Assembly: GCA_016748015.1 (NCBI GenBank)
Contig: JAAOMT010000436.1
Location: 244,091-308,090, forward strand
From: Geosiphon pyriformis
Lineage: Eukaryota; Glomeromycota; Glomeromycetes; Archaeosporales; Geosiphonaceae
Direction of reading: 5' to 3'
DNA length: 64,000 nucleotides
In this document: positions 25,107 through 36,060 of the stretch, one piece after another
Position numbering within the stretch: position 1 is the stretch's first letter
Layout of the letters: each line of letters opens with the position of its first letter
The notes under the pieces: model-generated
The model's database searches: none
Seen by the model: only the letters and a program-made list of their open reading frames with translations
Told to the model about the DNA's origin: nothing
Made by a program: the position numbers and the translations under genes

Positions 25107-25500
25107 CTCGTCCTCATCGTGTGGGTAGTGCTGTAGTCTTTTTAACGCTGCTTCAAATGGCGTTCCTCCTTTTATCCAGTCACAGATGAGGATCGTGTAT
25201 TGGCAAGTTGCGTCACATGTTCCTCCTCTGCCTGGTAAGTTGTTCTAGTCACACCCTCTTGGTAATGGTTTTCCACAAGCGAGACACGGTTCCTCATCTC
25301 ATTTTCCATGTCTTTCTGAGTAACTGTATTTTTCTTTGTTACAATGGTTACAATAGTAGTGGGTGGGGTTTCTTGGGTCTTCGTCTGGTGCGCTGCACGC
25401 AGTCATAGACGAGAGTTTCTTCTTGCAAACCAAGCATTCTAGCTTTGGTCTGCGTCGCTGGTGGTTTCTTTGTGAACTTACCTGGTTCCATTCGGATCTT
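25107..25500 (-). other. Gypsy-1 Cys-rich module between protease and dUTPase
   Basis: Cys pairs (LECLVCKKKL, YYCNHCNKEK, CLACGKPL, then GGTCDATCQY) lie after the protease and before the dUTPase. The same spacing is found in Gypsy-2, where it reads through. In Gypsy-1 a TGA at 25299-25301 and a TAG at 25245-25247 stand exactly where Gypsy-2 has Trp (KKWDN and CNWID). It could be a zinc-ribbon or treble-clef type domain; I do not know a name for it. Confidence 0.65.
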
Positions 25501-26486
25501 TCTTCACTGGTCCATGTTGGTACGGCTGGTAGTCCTGTTCTTTGGTCATCAGCCCAAGAGAGCTGATAGGTTTCGATGGCTGGTAGTGCTGGATTTTCCT
25601 CAAATTCAAAGGTAAGTCTTTGGTTGGCACTGGGTTTTTGGAAGTGGCCACAGGTGGCTGGAATTTTGGCCTGGTGGCCATTATAATTGATCAGAAGCTC
25701 TTGGGTGGTCCAGTCTAGGGTGGCATTGGCTTTTGTTAGCCAGTCATTCCCTACTAACGCTTGATATTGTGTAGCATCCATTACTAATATTTTTATAGGT
25801 ATTATTATGCCGTTAATTTCGAAAGGGAATGAGTTGATTTCGCCATAAGGCAGCTTTGTACTTCTATCGGCTGTTATAATTTGGGACATCACGACACGAT
25901 CAACTTTGAAACCCAGTTGGTTTACTAGTTGAAGCGTTACGATGCTTCCAGCGGATCCGCTGTTTAAGATAAGTTTGATTGGGATATTGTTTACAGTGGC
26001 TTCCATATACATAGCAGTGATTGGGCGTTTTTTGTCCAATGCTACTCCACTAAACATAGCCTCGTTTTCCTCTAATTCAAAAGGAAAAATAGCTGCGAGA
26101 CTGCTATCTTCGGTGGCAACTGCTGGTGGTATTGTCTGGCTCAATTTGAAAAAATTCTTGGTTCTGTTTATGTTTCTACTGTCATTGTTTCCGATGATCA
26201 GATTTTCTGGTATATTAAGATAAGTTTGTTGATAATTTTGGTAGTTTGGATTGGTTTGCTGATTGGTTCTGGCGCAGTTTGGATTCCTCTGGACCAACAC
26301 ATTCTGGTTCCACATGGGCTGATTTTGGGCCTTGGGACGCCAATTTGGGTTGGCTATCATGGACTGTTGCTGGTAAGCTCCTTGATTTTGATACGTGGTG
26401 GGATATTGGTGTGGTATTGGCGTGTACTGGTTTCTGGGCATTTGGAGTGGTGCATAGTAATTATTTTCACATGCTTCCTGTATCAT
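25501..26486 (-). pseudogene. Gypsy-1 aspartic protease region
   Basis: The protease motif reads LILNSGSAGSIV, where an Asp-Ser/Thr-Gly triad is expected: the catalytic Asp is Asn (GAT/GAC to AAT/AAC, a G to A change). The flap-like ALVGNDWLTKANA follows. The N-terminal part is Gln/Pro/Asn/Tyr-rich linker from gag (repeated PNYQN). It sits in one frame with gag and dUTPase. The copy is probably inactive. Confidence 0.85.
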
Positions 26487-29025
26487 TCGCGTTCAATATT
26501 GACTAATCAAATGTCCTACGCATTTGCAAAAATAGCAGGTGCGCGTTTCTGTTCTGAATTCCTGGCGTGACGAGTGATTATTTTGACTGTCACTGACTTC
26601 CTGGCTGCGTCTTTGGGGTGGTTGGTATGTATTTTTTTTTGGATCCGGGATGAGGTAACTTTCTATTTTCTTAGAGAGTTCCTCCTCTAATCAGGTTACT
26701 CTTTTCTCTAATGTTTCTGTTTTATTTTCCTCCATTACTATGTTAACTATTTGACTATGATTAGCTTCTTTCTCAGCCGATTCAAGGGCTCTGGCGAGCA
26801 TAACAGCTTCTGGTAAGGAATTAGGGTGGGCAGGGCATACTCTTCTTAAAATGCTGCTTTTTAATCCTCTAATAAACTGATTTAAAACCTGAGGATTAGT
26901 GTAGTATCTTTGTTCAATTGCTTCAATCTGATGGCGAATTTGATTGAATCGAGCAAGATATTGGGTGACAGTTTCACCAGTATTTTGCTTGATAGTATTG
27001 AATTTGTTCTGTAGTTGGATTACGGCATTTGGGTTGCTAAAATACTCCAGGAGTGCATTTTTAAATTCGGCAAAGCTCGTGGGTTTTGTTTCTAGGCTTT
27101 GATACCACGAGTTGGCTGTGCCTTTCAGGAAGAAAGGTAATGTTTGAATTGCTCTTTGGTCATTCCAGTTATTTGCCTGGATGGCTTTTTGTGTTTCTCT
27201 GAGCTATGTGTGCATGTCCGTTTCTTCTTCCTCTCCTGAGAAATCTGTTAGTCTTGTAATGTATGGTGTGGTTATTTCGTTGCCGTTTTCTGCTAGTGGG
27301 TTTATTGGTCTAAGAGGAGGTGGTGTTATGATTTAAAAATTTAGCAAAAAGAATCATAAAAATAATACAAACTATTCAATCATAATATAACACAGTAATA
27401 ATCTTAGAAAGGTAATGATTAACATAGTAGCAAACACCATTTCGCAATAGTGGCAAGCACCAGTTCACAATAGCAGCCAACACCAACTGGTGATAGCAGC
27501 AAACACCAGGTTGAAATATCAAAAAAAAAGTATTTTCTTGTAGAACTACAAACATGTATATATACAGTAGTTTTAATATTGGGAAATAAAAAAATCAAGT
27601 AATAAAAATCATAACTTATCAAGCAACAGATCCAATTTTATCTAATAAACTCCACTTTAAATCATACTTTCAAATTAAATATCCCAAGAAACCTTTAAAA
27701 ATCAAAAAGAAATGAAAAAGAATATTTAAAACAGAACTATCACAACCCAAAGTATTAAGAAACTTACTTGTATTATTTATTGAATGAAACTATCATTCAT
27801 CAACTGAATCCCTTGGAAGAATAATTCTTGATCAAAATTATTCACGTTGTTACTAATTGATAAAAGCTTTATTGTGAGAATTAGAAAAGTGCTAAAGACC
27901 ATTAACATTCTGTGTTTCTAGATTAGAGAAATACATCAGGCAATTGCAAGGATAGCCTCAGAGAAGACCCCAGACAGTGGGTAGATTTCAGTTCAGCCTC
28001 TGAGAAGGAGTACATAAACACACACAACAATTAAGAATTAAAGAATAACTTACATCACAACAGTAAAAAGAAAGCCTTCAGTGTAACAGTGACATTATCA
28101 CACAAATAGAATTGAGGAACTCACAAAAGACTGATTGCAATTAAAGTGGGATATCAGCAATTAAATATAACAAGAAAACCATCCCGTAACAGTGGGATGA
28201 TATTTTTTTGAGTGTTCCTAAAGGTGGCTTCCCTTATATCCAGTTCTTTCTCTTGATTATGAGTTTCTTGGTTTCTGGACTGGCTGCTTGTTCCAGTGAC
28301 TGGTCTTGTGATTGTTTCTTTGCTGGTCTCTTTTTCGGATTCTGATTCAGACTCCTCTTCATGGTTTTCAAACCCGTTCTAAATTTTGGCTGAAAAAGAG
28401 GGTTTTGGAATAGTGATGAATATCCTCCTGTAATTGGTATGTTTCTCCAGTTACATTGTTTAATTTTATCTGTATAACTAGGAGTTCTTGGTGTTTGTGG
28501 AGTTGATGTTGATAATGATGCAGCTCCTAATGGAATTTGTATCTTATTTTCTGGTGAAAAATAGTATGATTTATCTTCTGGTGAATAAATACGTTGTTTC
28601 TTTATTGATTAAATGACAGTTTTCTTTGGCGTTTGAGCTGGTGTTCCTAGTTTTTGCTGGTTACTTTCCTGATTAGTTTCTAAATTTTCTTTGGTTTTGT
28701 TGGTGCGTTCTCTAGTGTTTCCTGTGGATATTGGAAAATTTTCATTGGCGTATTGCTCAATTTCTTGATGGATTTTGACAATAGTTGCGGCTATTACTGC
28801 TACTTCTTTTGTAGTGTATTGTAATAATTCTCTATACAATCTAAGTTTTGTGTCGTGTGGCTCTTCTTCTTTTCCTATATGATAATTTATTCTGGCATTG
28901 ATATAATAAGTGAGGGCAGATTCTGCTGGACAACACCCTTCTGGTAATCCAAGATCACTTTGATTTTGTGTGTAAATAGCATGGCAGAATTCAAGAACAG
29001 TAAGATTAGAGGTTTTTGTTGCCAC
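26487..29025 (-). pseudogene. Gypsy-1 gag, interrupted by solo LTR
   Basis: The N-terminal part (29025-28609) starts at GTG in AAAGTGGC, not ATG, and runs through ESALTYYINARINYH. A TAA at 28609 and a frame slip near 28390 follow. After the solo LTR (27324-28191) the frame continues with a retrotransposon gag domain (NWNDQRAIQTLPFFLKGTAN, FAEFKNALLEYFSNP) and a zinc knuckle CYFCKCVGHLISQY. Its last Cys is Tyr, and a TGA follows where Trp or Arg would fit. It would form the capsid-like particle. Confidence 0.85.
27324..28191 (+). repeat. Inverted solo LTR of the Gypsy-1 family
   Basis: An 868-bp LTR lies in the opposite orientation to both Gypsy-1 LTRs, with ends TGTTATG and CCGTAACA. It is flanked by GTGG on both sides (27320-27323 and 28192-28195), a 4-bp target duplication. 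No internal region is attached, so it arose by LTR-LTR recombination after insertion into the gag of its own family. Confidence 0.9.
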
Positions 29026-29084
29026 TTTTGTCTTTTTCTTTTTAGCAATGAATTATTGCTAATTATTATTTCCTTTTTGATTTT

Positions 29085-29107
29085 CTTTTCTCGTAGGGTT
29101 TACCAAA
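29085..29107 (-). promoter_or_regulatory. Gypsy-1 primer binding site
   Basis: The minus strand right after the 5' LTR reads TTTGGTAAACCCTACGAG. TGG pairs with a tRNA CCA end. The tRNA is not identified, and the bases after TGG differ from Gypsy-2. Confidence 0.55.
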
Positions 29108-29965
29108 TATTACAGGATAATTTTCTTGTTATATTTAATTGCTGATATCCCATTTTAATTGCAATCAGTTTTTCGTGAGTTCTTCAATTCTATTTGTGTG
29201 ATAATGTCACTGTTACACTGAAGGCTTTCTTTTTACTGTTGCGATGTAAGTTATTCTTCGATTGTTGTGTGTGTTTATGTACTCCTTCTTAGAGGCTGAA
29301 CTAAAATCTACTCACTGTCTGAGGTCTTCTCTGAGGCTATCTTTGCAATTGCCTGATGTGTTTCTCTAATCTAGAAACACAGAATGTTAATGGTCTTTAG
29401 CACTTTTCTAATTCTTACAATAAAGCTTTTATCAATTAGTAACAATGTGAATAATCTTGATCAAGGATTATTCTTCCAAGGGATTCAGTTGATGAATGAT
29501 AGTTTCATTCAATAAATAATACAAGTAAGTTTCTTAATACTTTGGGTTGTGATAATTTAGTTTTAAATATTCTTTTTCATTTCTTTTTGATTTAAAGGTT
29601 TCTTGGGATATTTAATTTGAAAGTATGATTTAAAGTAAAGTTTGTTGGATAAAATTGGATCTATTGCTTGATAAGTTATGATTTTTATTACTTGATTGAT
29701 TATTTCCCAATATTAAAACTACTGTATATATATATGTTTGTAGTTCTACAAGAAAATACTTTCTTTTTGATATTTCAACCTGGTGTTTGCTGCTATCACC
29801 AGTTGGTGTTGGCTGCTATTGTGAACTGGTGCTTGCCACTATAGTGAGATGGTGTTTGCTACTATGTTAATCATTACCTTTCTAAGATTATTACTGTGCT
29901 ATATTATAATTGAATAGTTTGTATTATTTTTATGATTCTTTTTGCTAAATTCTTAAACCGTAACA
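29108..29965 (-). repeat. Gypsy-1 5' LTR (right)
   Basis: An 858-bp copy, left end decayed to TATTAC and right end CCGTAACA. It carries the CACCAGTTGGTGTTGG repeats that are lost in the gap of the left copy. Promoter and polyadenylation signals should lie here (for example AATAAA-like AATAAATAATAC at 29512), but none was tested. Confidence 0.9.
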
Positions 29966-31407
29966 CTGGTTTGATCTTTCAGTTGCTTTTATTAATATGA
30001 TGGCTCCCGTCTCTGTTACATTTTCTTCTGTTGGTGGAGTTGTCCCTCAAAATATTCTGGATTCGATTGAATTTGATTTGACTTGTGGTTGTCTGCTTGA
30101 TGTTAGTTCTGATAGTATTTCAGTATTTACTGATGATTCCTTGGCTGGTTTGAGTACTGTTAGCATGCAGGCTGGTGCAGCCGTTTTCTTTGATGGTGTT
30201 GATTTGGGTTTGGATGTTGTAGTTTCTGGTTTGGTGTCTTCTACTATGGTGGAATTGCAGGCTATTGCTTTGGCTCTTGAGTGTGTTCCTCTTTCCAGTT
30301 CTATTTATTTGTTCTCTAACAGTCAGGCAGCTTTGGATGCATGCAGATCTGAGCTGAGTCTAGTGGTTCTGGACTTTCAAAATCAATGCTGATTGAAATG
30401 CCATCATATTTCTAACTTGATTTGTAATAAGAATTTGGATGTCTCTTGGTTTAAAGTCAAAGGACATTTTGGTGTTGTGGATAATAAGTGGGCAGATGCT
30501 CTTGCTGTGGCTGCTTCAACGTCCGACCTTTTTTTTTCTTCATGTTTGACTGAGTCCTATATTTTGGTGGATGGTATAGCCGTTTCTGGAAATTCTAGAT
30601 ATTTTGTTTGTGATATTTTCCATTGTGTGCATCATACTAAATGGGAGATTGGCTCTGGTTCTAAAATCTTGGTCTCCAGTTTGCATAAAAACATAGACTG
30701 GTGTAGGTCATCATTCATGTGGCATCCTGATAAGCACATGGCCACTGATTTCACTGGTAAACGTTCTGCTGGTGCATGTACTTACTTTATGAAAGCTTTA
30801 CATTATCAGCTGCCTATGGCTGTTCATAAATGCCTTTATAGTAGGTCTTATCCCAGCATTTTGTGCCTGTTTTGTGGTGGAGTCAAATTTTCTGATCATA
30901 TTTTCTCATGTGGCTTTGATACTGCTATTCACGCCCAGCTGTTGGACACATACGCAGCTATCTGGGGAGCCCTCCCTGGTTTATCTCAGTCATTGTCCCG
31001 GCTTATACAACTTATGCTCTCTTGTGCCTCTGATGCCTTAGTGTGTTCGGCGTTTTGTAAGGGTTTTATGTTCAAACTTTTGTTTTCAGGAAGTGGTTTC
31101 AGTTTTTGAAAACTCCAAAATTGCTTGTTGTAAGATGGTGGAATTTGTAAGAAATTTCTGTCTTGCTTTTAGAGACGAGGTGTGGTTGGTTTGTGTGAGT
31201 CACTGCACTTTGATGGAGAAGTGTGGCCTGATTCCTGGTAATGGTTTGATTCCTAATCTGGTGCATGGCCTTCCTTTGGTTTTTTCTGCTGGGGTGATAA
31301 AACTGTTGGGTATTGTGGAGGCTTTTGGCATTTACTTTGGCTTTCGCACATTCTGTTTATTTTTTTCAGGCATTGGGGATTCTGTATTAGTTGTTATAAA
31401 TGTTTAG
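29966..31407 (+). pseudogene. LINE-B ORF2, 3' part: RNase H and zinc motif
   Basis: This continues the frame broken at 19667. The RNase H residues are seen in VFTDDSLAG, MVELQAIALAL and LFSNSQAALDA; the third acidic position is Asn here where LINE-A has Asp (G to A). A TGA at 30390-30392 replaces the Trp of LINE-A (NQCW). The block 30393-31109 contains the C-terminal CLFCGGVKFSDHIFSC motif. A short further ORF at 31093-31407 matches the LINE-A sequence on the 3' side of the RNase H part, in a shifted frame. Confidence 0.82.
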
Positions 31408-31520
31408 TGTTGTTCTGATTGGCCTGAGTGGCTGGTCATGTGTAAAAAATGCATGATTCACACCTAGTTTAGATCTCTTATGATGTATTGTTTTAGGTAG
31501 TGTTTGGACTTCACTCATTA

Positions 31521-31925
31521 AACAAATAAAAATAAAATAAAAAGTGATTTAATTTTAAGAAAATAACAGTTTTTTTTTGGCTTATATAATTTTTATTATA
31601 ATAATATGTTTTTTTCTTTCTTTTAAACATTTTTTGAAAAAAAGATAAATTAATTCTAAAATTGTTAATACTTAAATAGTAATTTCTATTAAAAAATTCT
31701 TTATTTTAAATATTAATTTTTTAGTAGTTAAAAGTAAATTAACAATGACCAAAGTACAAGTTATCAGAAAAATTTTCTCAAATATGAATGGTTTTAAAAA
31801 GTCATTATTTTCTTAAAATTTAAAGAAATTATCTAATTTATATATTTAAAAAAATTCCAAAACAAGTAGTTTAATTGATTAGTAAGAATAAAATTATAAT
31901 AAATAATATTATAAAATAATTTTTT
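31521..31925. other. AT-rich stretch between LINE-B and a relic LTR
   Basis: No gene or recognisable element is seen. Composition is similar to the other AT tracts. Confidence 0.5.
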
Positions 31926-32245
31926 TTGTATATTAAATATTAATATTTTGTTTTAATTACAATCAATTTTTTATGAATTCCTTGATTTTATTTGTGTAAT
32001 AATATTAATATTATACTAAAAACTATTTTTTTAATATTGTAATATAAGTTATTTCTTAATTTTTAATTGTCATATATATTTATATATATTTTTCTAAAAA
32101 CTGAATTAAAATTTACTTATTGTTTTGGAATTTTTTTTGAAGCTATCTTTGTAATTAACTAATGTGTTTTTTTAATTTAAAAATATAAAATGTTAATATT
32201 CATTAATATATTTTTTTAATTTTTATAATAAAGCTTCTATTTTTT
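31926..32245 (+). repeat. Heavily decayed Gypsy-1-type LTR fragment
   Basis: It aligns along its length with the 5' half of the Gypsy-1 LTR, from GTTTTAATTAC to AATAAAGCTT. Nearly all differences are C to T or G to A (for example CGATCAG against CAATCAA, CTGAAGG against CTAAAAA). It stops where LINE-C begins. It is an old remnant whose GC has been stripped. Confidence 0.75.
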
Positions 32246-32831
32246 TTTTAACGTTTTACAAGTGAGATCTAAACACTACCTAATACAATACATCATACAA
32301 ATAATCTAAACTAGGTGTCAATTATGTTTTTTCTATATGTGATCAGTCACTTAAGCTAATCAGAACAACACTAAGCACCTATATATACTAAAATTGAGTT
32401 TTCAATATCCGAAAAAAATAAACAAGATCTACACAAACTAAAACCAATACCAAGCACTTTAACAATGCCAAGTAATTTAACTATATTAGTAAAAAACATT
32501 GAAGACAATCCAAAAACCAAAACTAATATTGAATCATTATATGGTATTAACTCATTTTTTTCTATAAAGACATGATGTTTAACTTGAACTAATCAAACCT
32601 TATTTCTAAAAACAAGACAGAAGTTTTGCACAAAATCTACAATTTTTTGATATGCGACTACAAAACTCTTAAAGACAGAAACAGTCTTCTAAAACCAATT
32701 ACTAAGGACAAAACTCTTATAAAAAGCTGTATATACTACAGCATCTAAAGCATAGGATTTCATCAACTAAAACACACATAAAAAAGAATAAAAATAATCA
32801 GAAAGCACTCTCTAAGTATTTGCATATATGT

Positions 32832-33789
32832 TGTTACTGGAGGTTTTTGGTCTCTTTTCTGTAATGTTGTTGATACTTATTTGCTGTGAATTCACGTTTT
32901 CAGGAAGTAGTTGAACCTCCAATAACTGAATTTATCTTCAAATTATCTTCTATAATTTGAACTTGCTGGGCTTATGAGTGGAATGGCCAATTCTATGCCA
33001 GTTGCTTTATGTAGTTACATTGTAGTAAACGTCAACTCTTTCCCAGGAATTGCTTGTCTGGAAGCTCACTAAAAATGTGTAGTTACTTTGCTGTGAAAGT
33101 CAACTCTTCTACAGGAATCTTGTCTGTAGGCTACCCTAATGATTGTAATAAGAAAAGAAACAAAAAATAAAAGAAGTGTAAAAGAAATAAGATTTTATCA
33201 AGAGAAATGTTTTCTATCCAGACCTGGAGTCACTAACAGTTTACTGAAATTGGTAGCTAATCAATTTCGAAATGTTAGTTGGTTTTTGGGGATTTTTCAA
33301 GAACAATAATTAAAAAATTTGGTTTTTCAAATTATTTGGTATTTATTTCTTTTTGTGTGTATAGAAATGGTTCTAAGTGATAAATCTAAAGTAAGATACA
33401 TTTTCTCGAAGAGAAAAGCTCTTCTTTTATACAACTTGTTATAACACTATTCTATGAACTTGAACTTTGCTATTTTCTACAATTTTGCTGAACTAAAGAT
33501 ACATTTCGGCGAACTATTAGATATTTTGGTGAATTATTAATTATTTCGGCAAATTTCTACAAATTTTGGCAAACTTCTGAATATTACATAGTTTGGGGTA
33601 TTGCATGATTGATCATCGCAATTAGGTTACATTTGTGTTGTGTACAATTTGGGTTATTAATTAAATGATAATTTCAAACATTTTTGCTAATGTAATAAGT
33701 GATTATTTGATGATAATATATGTTAATTAATGATAGGAATTATAAGATAATTTCATGCTAAATAATATCTCTAATTTCATCTGGTAACA
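32832..33789 (-). repeat. Gypsy-2 3' LTR (left)
   Basis: 958 bp, TGTTACTGGAGG to TCTGGTAACA. Similar to the right copy with a modest number of transitions. It contains TTATACAACTTGTTATAACAC-type promoter-like AT sequence, untested. Confidence 0.92.
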
Positions 33790-34486
33790 TAACCTCCTTC
33801 TTAAGACTGAGCTTTGTCAAAGTCCAAGTACTGTCTGTTATTTCCAAATAATAATCCAAAATTATTGAAGAAATTTGGTCTGAAAATTGTTGAAATTTTA
33901 GTTCTGTGAGCTTTTCAATATATTGAATCTTCAAAGGTTGAAAAATTGAGTTTTGCAGTACGTTTTTACAGGTGTGGAATAGGTCATAAAGTCTAAGAGC
34001 AGCTCTAAGCCTGTAGCGACTGTTTGTTGATCCAGCTGTTGTCTTGAATTTGTTGTGGAGTTGTTTCTGAATAGCTTCTTTTGTGAGGTTTGCTGTTGTA
34101 AGTTCTAGTTTCCATTCGTAGAGTGTTTTTTCAATGTGAAAATATCTATAGATTGGAGAATATTCAGTGTTTTCCTCATTAAGACACAGTTGAAGTTTTT
34201 GTTGAATTGTAGTATTTGGTGAAATACTAATCAGAGTGAGCATTAGGTTTTCTCTTAAAGCAAGCTTTAAAAGTTCTGGCAGGTAAATTCCAGTATAACT
34301 TCTTGTGTTCTTTTTATATGGGTGATATTTTTGTGAATTTGGGGCTAAATTTGTAACTACTTCTGTTTGAGTATAATTTATGTGGTTTCCAGTAACAGTA
34401 ATAGATAATTTAGGTATTGTTTTTAAAGCTAACATTAGTTTTTGGAATAATTGTTGAATGTTTTGAGGAATAGTTATTATACGCAA
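33758..34486 (-). CDS. Gypsy-2 3' ORF in env position, unknown function
   Basis: 242 codons are open without a stop, from TTG at 34486 (no ATG at the front; the first ATG is about 16 codons in). It is mostly helical and basic, with a TIPQNIQQLFQKLM start, a LYEWKLELTTANLT middle and a C-terminal LTELKFQQFSDQISSIILDY. It aligns in layout with the 3' ORFs of Gypsy-1 and Gypsy-4. It runs through the polypurine tract into the LTR; an alternative frame there ends DFDKAQS and TAA, as in Gypsy-1, so a 1-base slip near 33830 explains the overrun. No membrane segment or signal peptide is seen. Function unknown. Confidence 0.7.
   Translation of the reverse strand: MRIITIPQNIQQLFQKLMLALKTIPKLSITVTGNHINYTQTEVVTNLAPNSQKYHPYKKNTRSYTGIYLPELLKLALRENLMLTLISISPNTTIQQKLQLCLNEENTEYSPIYRYFHIEKTLYEWKLELTTANLTKEAIQKQLHNKFKTTAGSTNSRYRLRAALRLYDLFHTCKNVLQNSIFQPLKIQYIEKLTELKFQQFSDQISSIILDYYLEITDSTWTLTKLSLKKEVMLPDEIRDII
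33790..33806 (-). promoter_or_regulatory. Gypsy-2 polypurine tract
   Basis: The minus strand reads AAGAAGGAGGTTA directly before the 3' LTR, at the same place as the Gypsy-1 tract and preceded by the same GAC..GCTCA(A/G)TCTT block. Confidence 0.75.
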
Positions 34487-34596
34487 TTGAAAAAAAAAAT
34501 AAAAAATTATTTTTGGTGTATGGGTTTTTATGTTATTTTTGTTTTGTTTTTGTGAGATTGTTTCTAAATTATAAGAGAATAACTAGTAAAATTAAA

Positions 34597-36060
34597 TTAA
34601 GTGTTCAGTTCAGAAGGTTGTTCAATGACAATTATTGGTTCTAAGTTTCAGGGAATATCTTCGGGACTGACCAAAGGGGAATGTGTACCAATTTGTGGAA
34701 TTAATGGTTCAGAATTGTTTCTAAAATGATAGTGTTTCAAATGATCTCCATGTGCAATTTTTGCTAGGATTTTGTCATCAAGTCTTAGCTTGTATGATCC
34801 GTTGTCTAGGACTTCATGGATAAAGAATGGTCCATCCTATTTATTTTCAAATTTTCCACTCCATTGTTTTTCAGCTTTAGTTCTGTGTAAGAGAACTTTG
34901 TTTCCAATTTTAAATTCATTGGTGACTGAAGGTAATTTGTCATCATGCCATTTTTTTTGTTGAGCTTGGAAGTGTTCAATATGGGTGGCTGCTATTCGTC
35001 GTTTTCCTTTCAATGTGCTAAGCAGAGTATAGGCTCTTCACTAAAGCATTTCTTGGAAATTGTTTTCATCAATCAGTTGTGCTGGGTATGTTTCCACTGT
35101 GAAACTAATTGGTAATGTTGTCATCCTTCCATAAGTTAAATCAAATGGTGTGTGTTTTGTGATATCTTGTTTTAATGTCCTATATGCTAGTAACACTGAT
35201 GGAATAAAGAGATCCTATTCTTGCTCAAAATCGGTTAAGACTTTGGCTAATGACTCACACAATGTTCTGTTAAAATGTTCTACAAGTCCATTTGTTTGTG
35301 GATAGTAGGGTGAAAACAGAGGTCTTTTGATATTGAATTGTTCATAAATTTCTTGTATTAGGTTGTTCACAAAGTGTGTTTCCTGATCAGATAAAAGTTC
35401 AATTGGACATCCGTGTCTACAAATGATGTCTTCATAGATGAAATTTGCTACTGATTTCACATCTGCTCATTGAATGGCTCTGGCTTCAGGCCATTTAGTA
35501 AGATAGTCTATAGCTACTACAATATAATGGTTTTCTTAAGTGGTAATAGATAGTGGTCTGACTAAATCGATACCAACTCTGTCAAAAGGCTGTCCAACTT
35601 TGATTGGATTTAAAGATTCTGTAGGGCGAGTTTCTCCTCTTCTTTGACAACTATCACAAGATTCAACATATTCGTGAATGTCTTTTCTCATTCGAGGCCA
35701 AAAGTAGTATTCTGGTGTTCTTTGGGTGGTGCTATCTTTTCCGAAGTGTGCTGATGAAGGATCTGAGTGCATGTTGTATAAAATGGTCTCTTTTTCCGGT
35801 TCTTGTATTAATCTGAGTGGTTTGGTTGGGTTTTTGAAATTTCGATGATAGATAATGTTGTTGTGTAGAAAATATTGTTTGGCTTGTTGTTGTAACCAAT
35901 GTTTTTTGTCTGGGGACCAATCTGTTGGGATTGTTAATGTCTCCAAATATTGTTTGAGATTGTTGTAGTTTTCGGGGTTTATTGTTTGTTGTTTTGATGC
36001 TGTTAATTCAAATGGGTGTTGATTTTTGTTTTTTAATCTTGCCTCATTCTTGAGAGACAA
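34597..36060 (-). pseudogene. Gypsy-2 integrase
   Basis: The zinc part has HSDPSSAHFGKDST and SCDSCQRRG; the first block fits HHCC. The core has GIDLVRPLS, LLSDQETHF and NGLVEHFNRTL, so the DDE residues look present. TAG stops at 35215 and near 34840 stand where Gypsy-1 has Trp (KEWNLFIP and HKWDRPF). The frame is -1 relative to RT-RNase H and overlaps its end at 36033-36060. Confidence 0.85.

Larger units (their letters stand above)
19668..29965 (-). mobile_element. Gypsy-1: dUTPase-bearing Ty3/Gypsy retrotransposon
   Basis: This is a full-length but defective element coded on the minus strand, inserted in LINE-B with a 4-bp duplication CTGG (19664-19667 and 29966-29969). LTRs lie at 19668-20282 and 29108-29965. 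The order, in reading direction from right to left, is gag, protease, Cys-rich module, dUTPase, RT-RNase H, integrase, 3' ORF and polypurine tract. gag is interrupted by an inverted solo LTR of the same family. RT-RNase H before integrase is the Ty3/Gypsy order. Confidence 0.93.
14510..31520 (+). mobile_element. LINE-B: second LINE copy, split by Gypsy-1
   Basis: This is the same family as LINE-A, inverted relative to it. Homology begins near 14510, just upstream of the shared ACCATTCAGTA segment. It runs to 19667, is interrupted by the Gypsy-1 insertion (19668-29965), resumes at 29966 and ends near 31520 in a run of A-rich simple sequence (AAATAAAAATAAAATAAAA). The split is clean: CTGG occurs on both sides of the insertion and the LINE-A sequence continues across it. 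More stops are present than in LINE-A. Confidence 0.9.
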
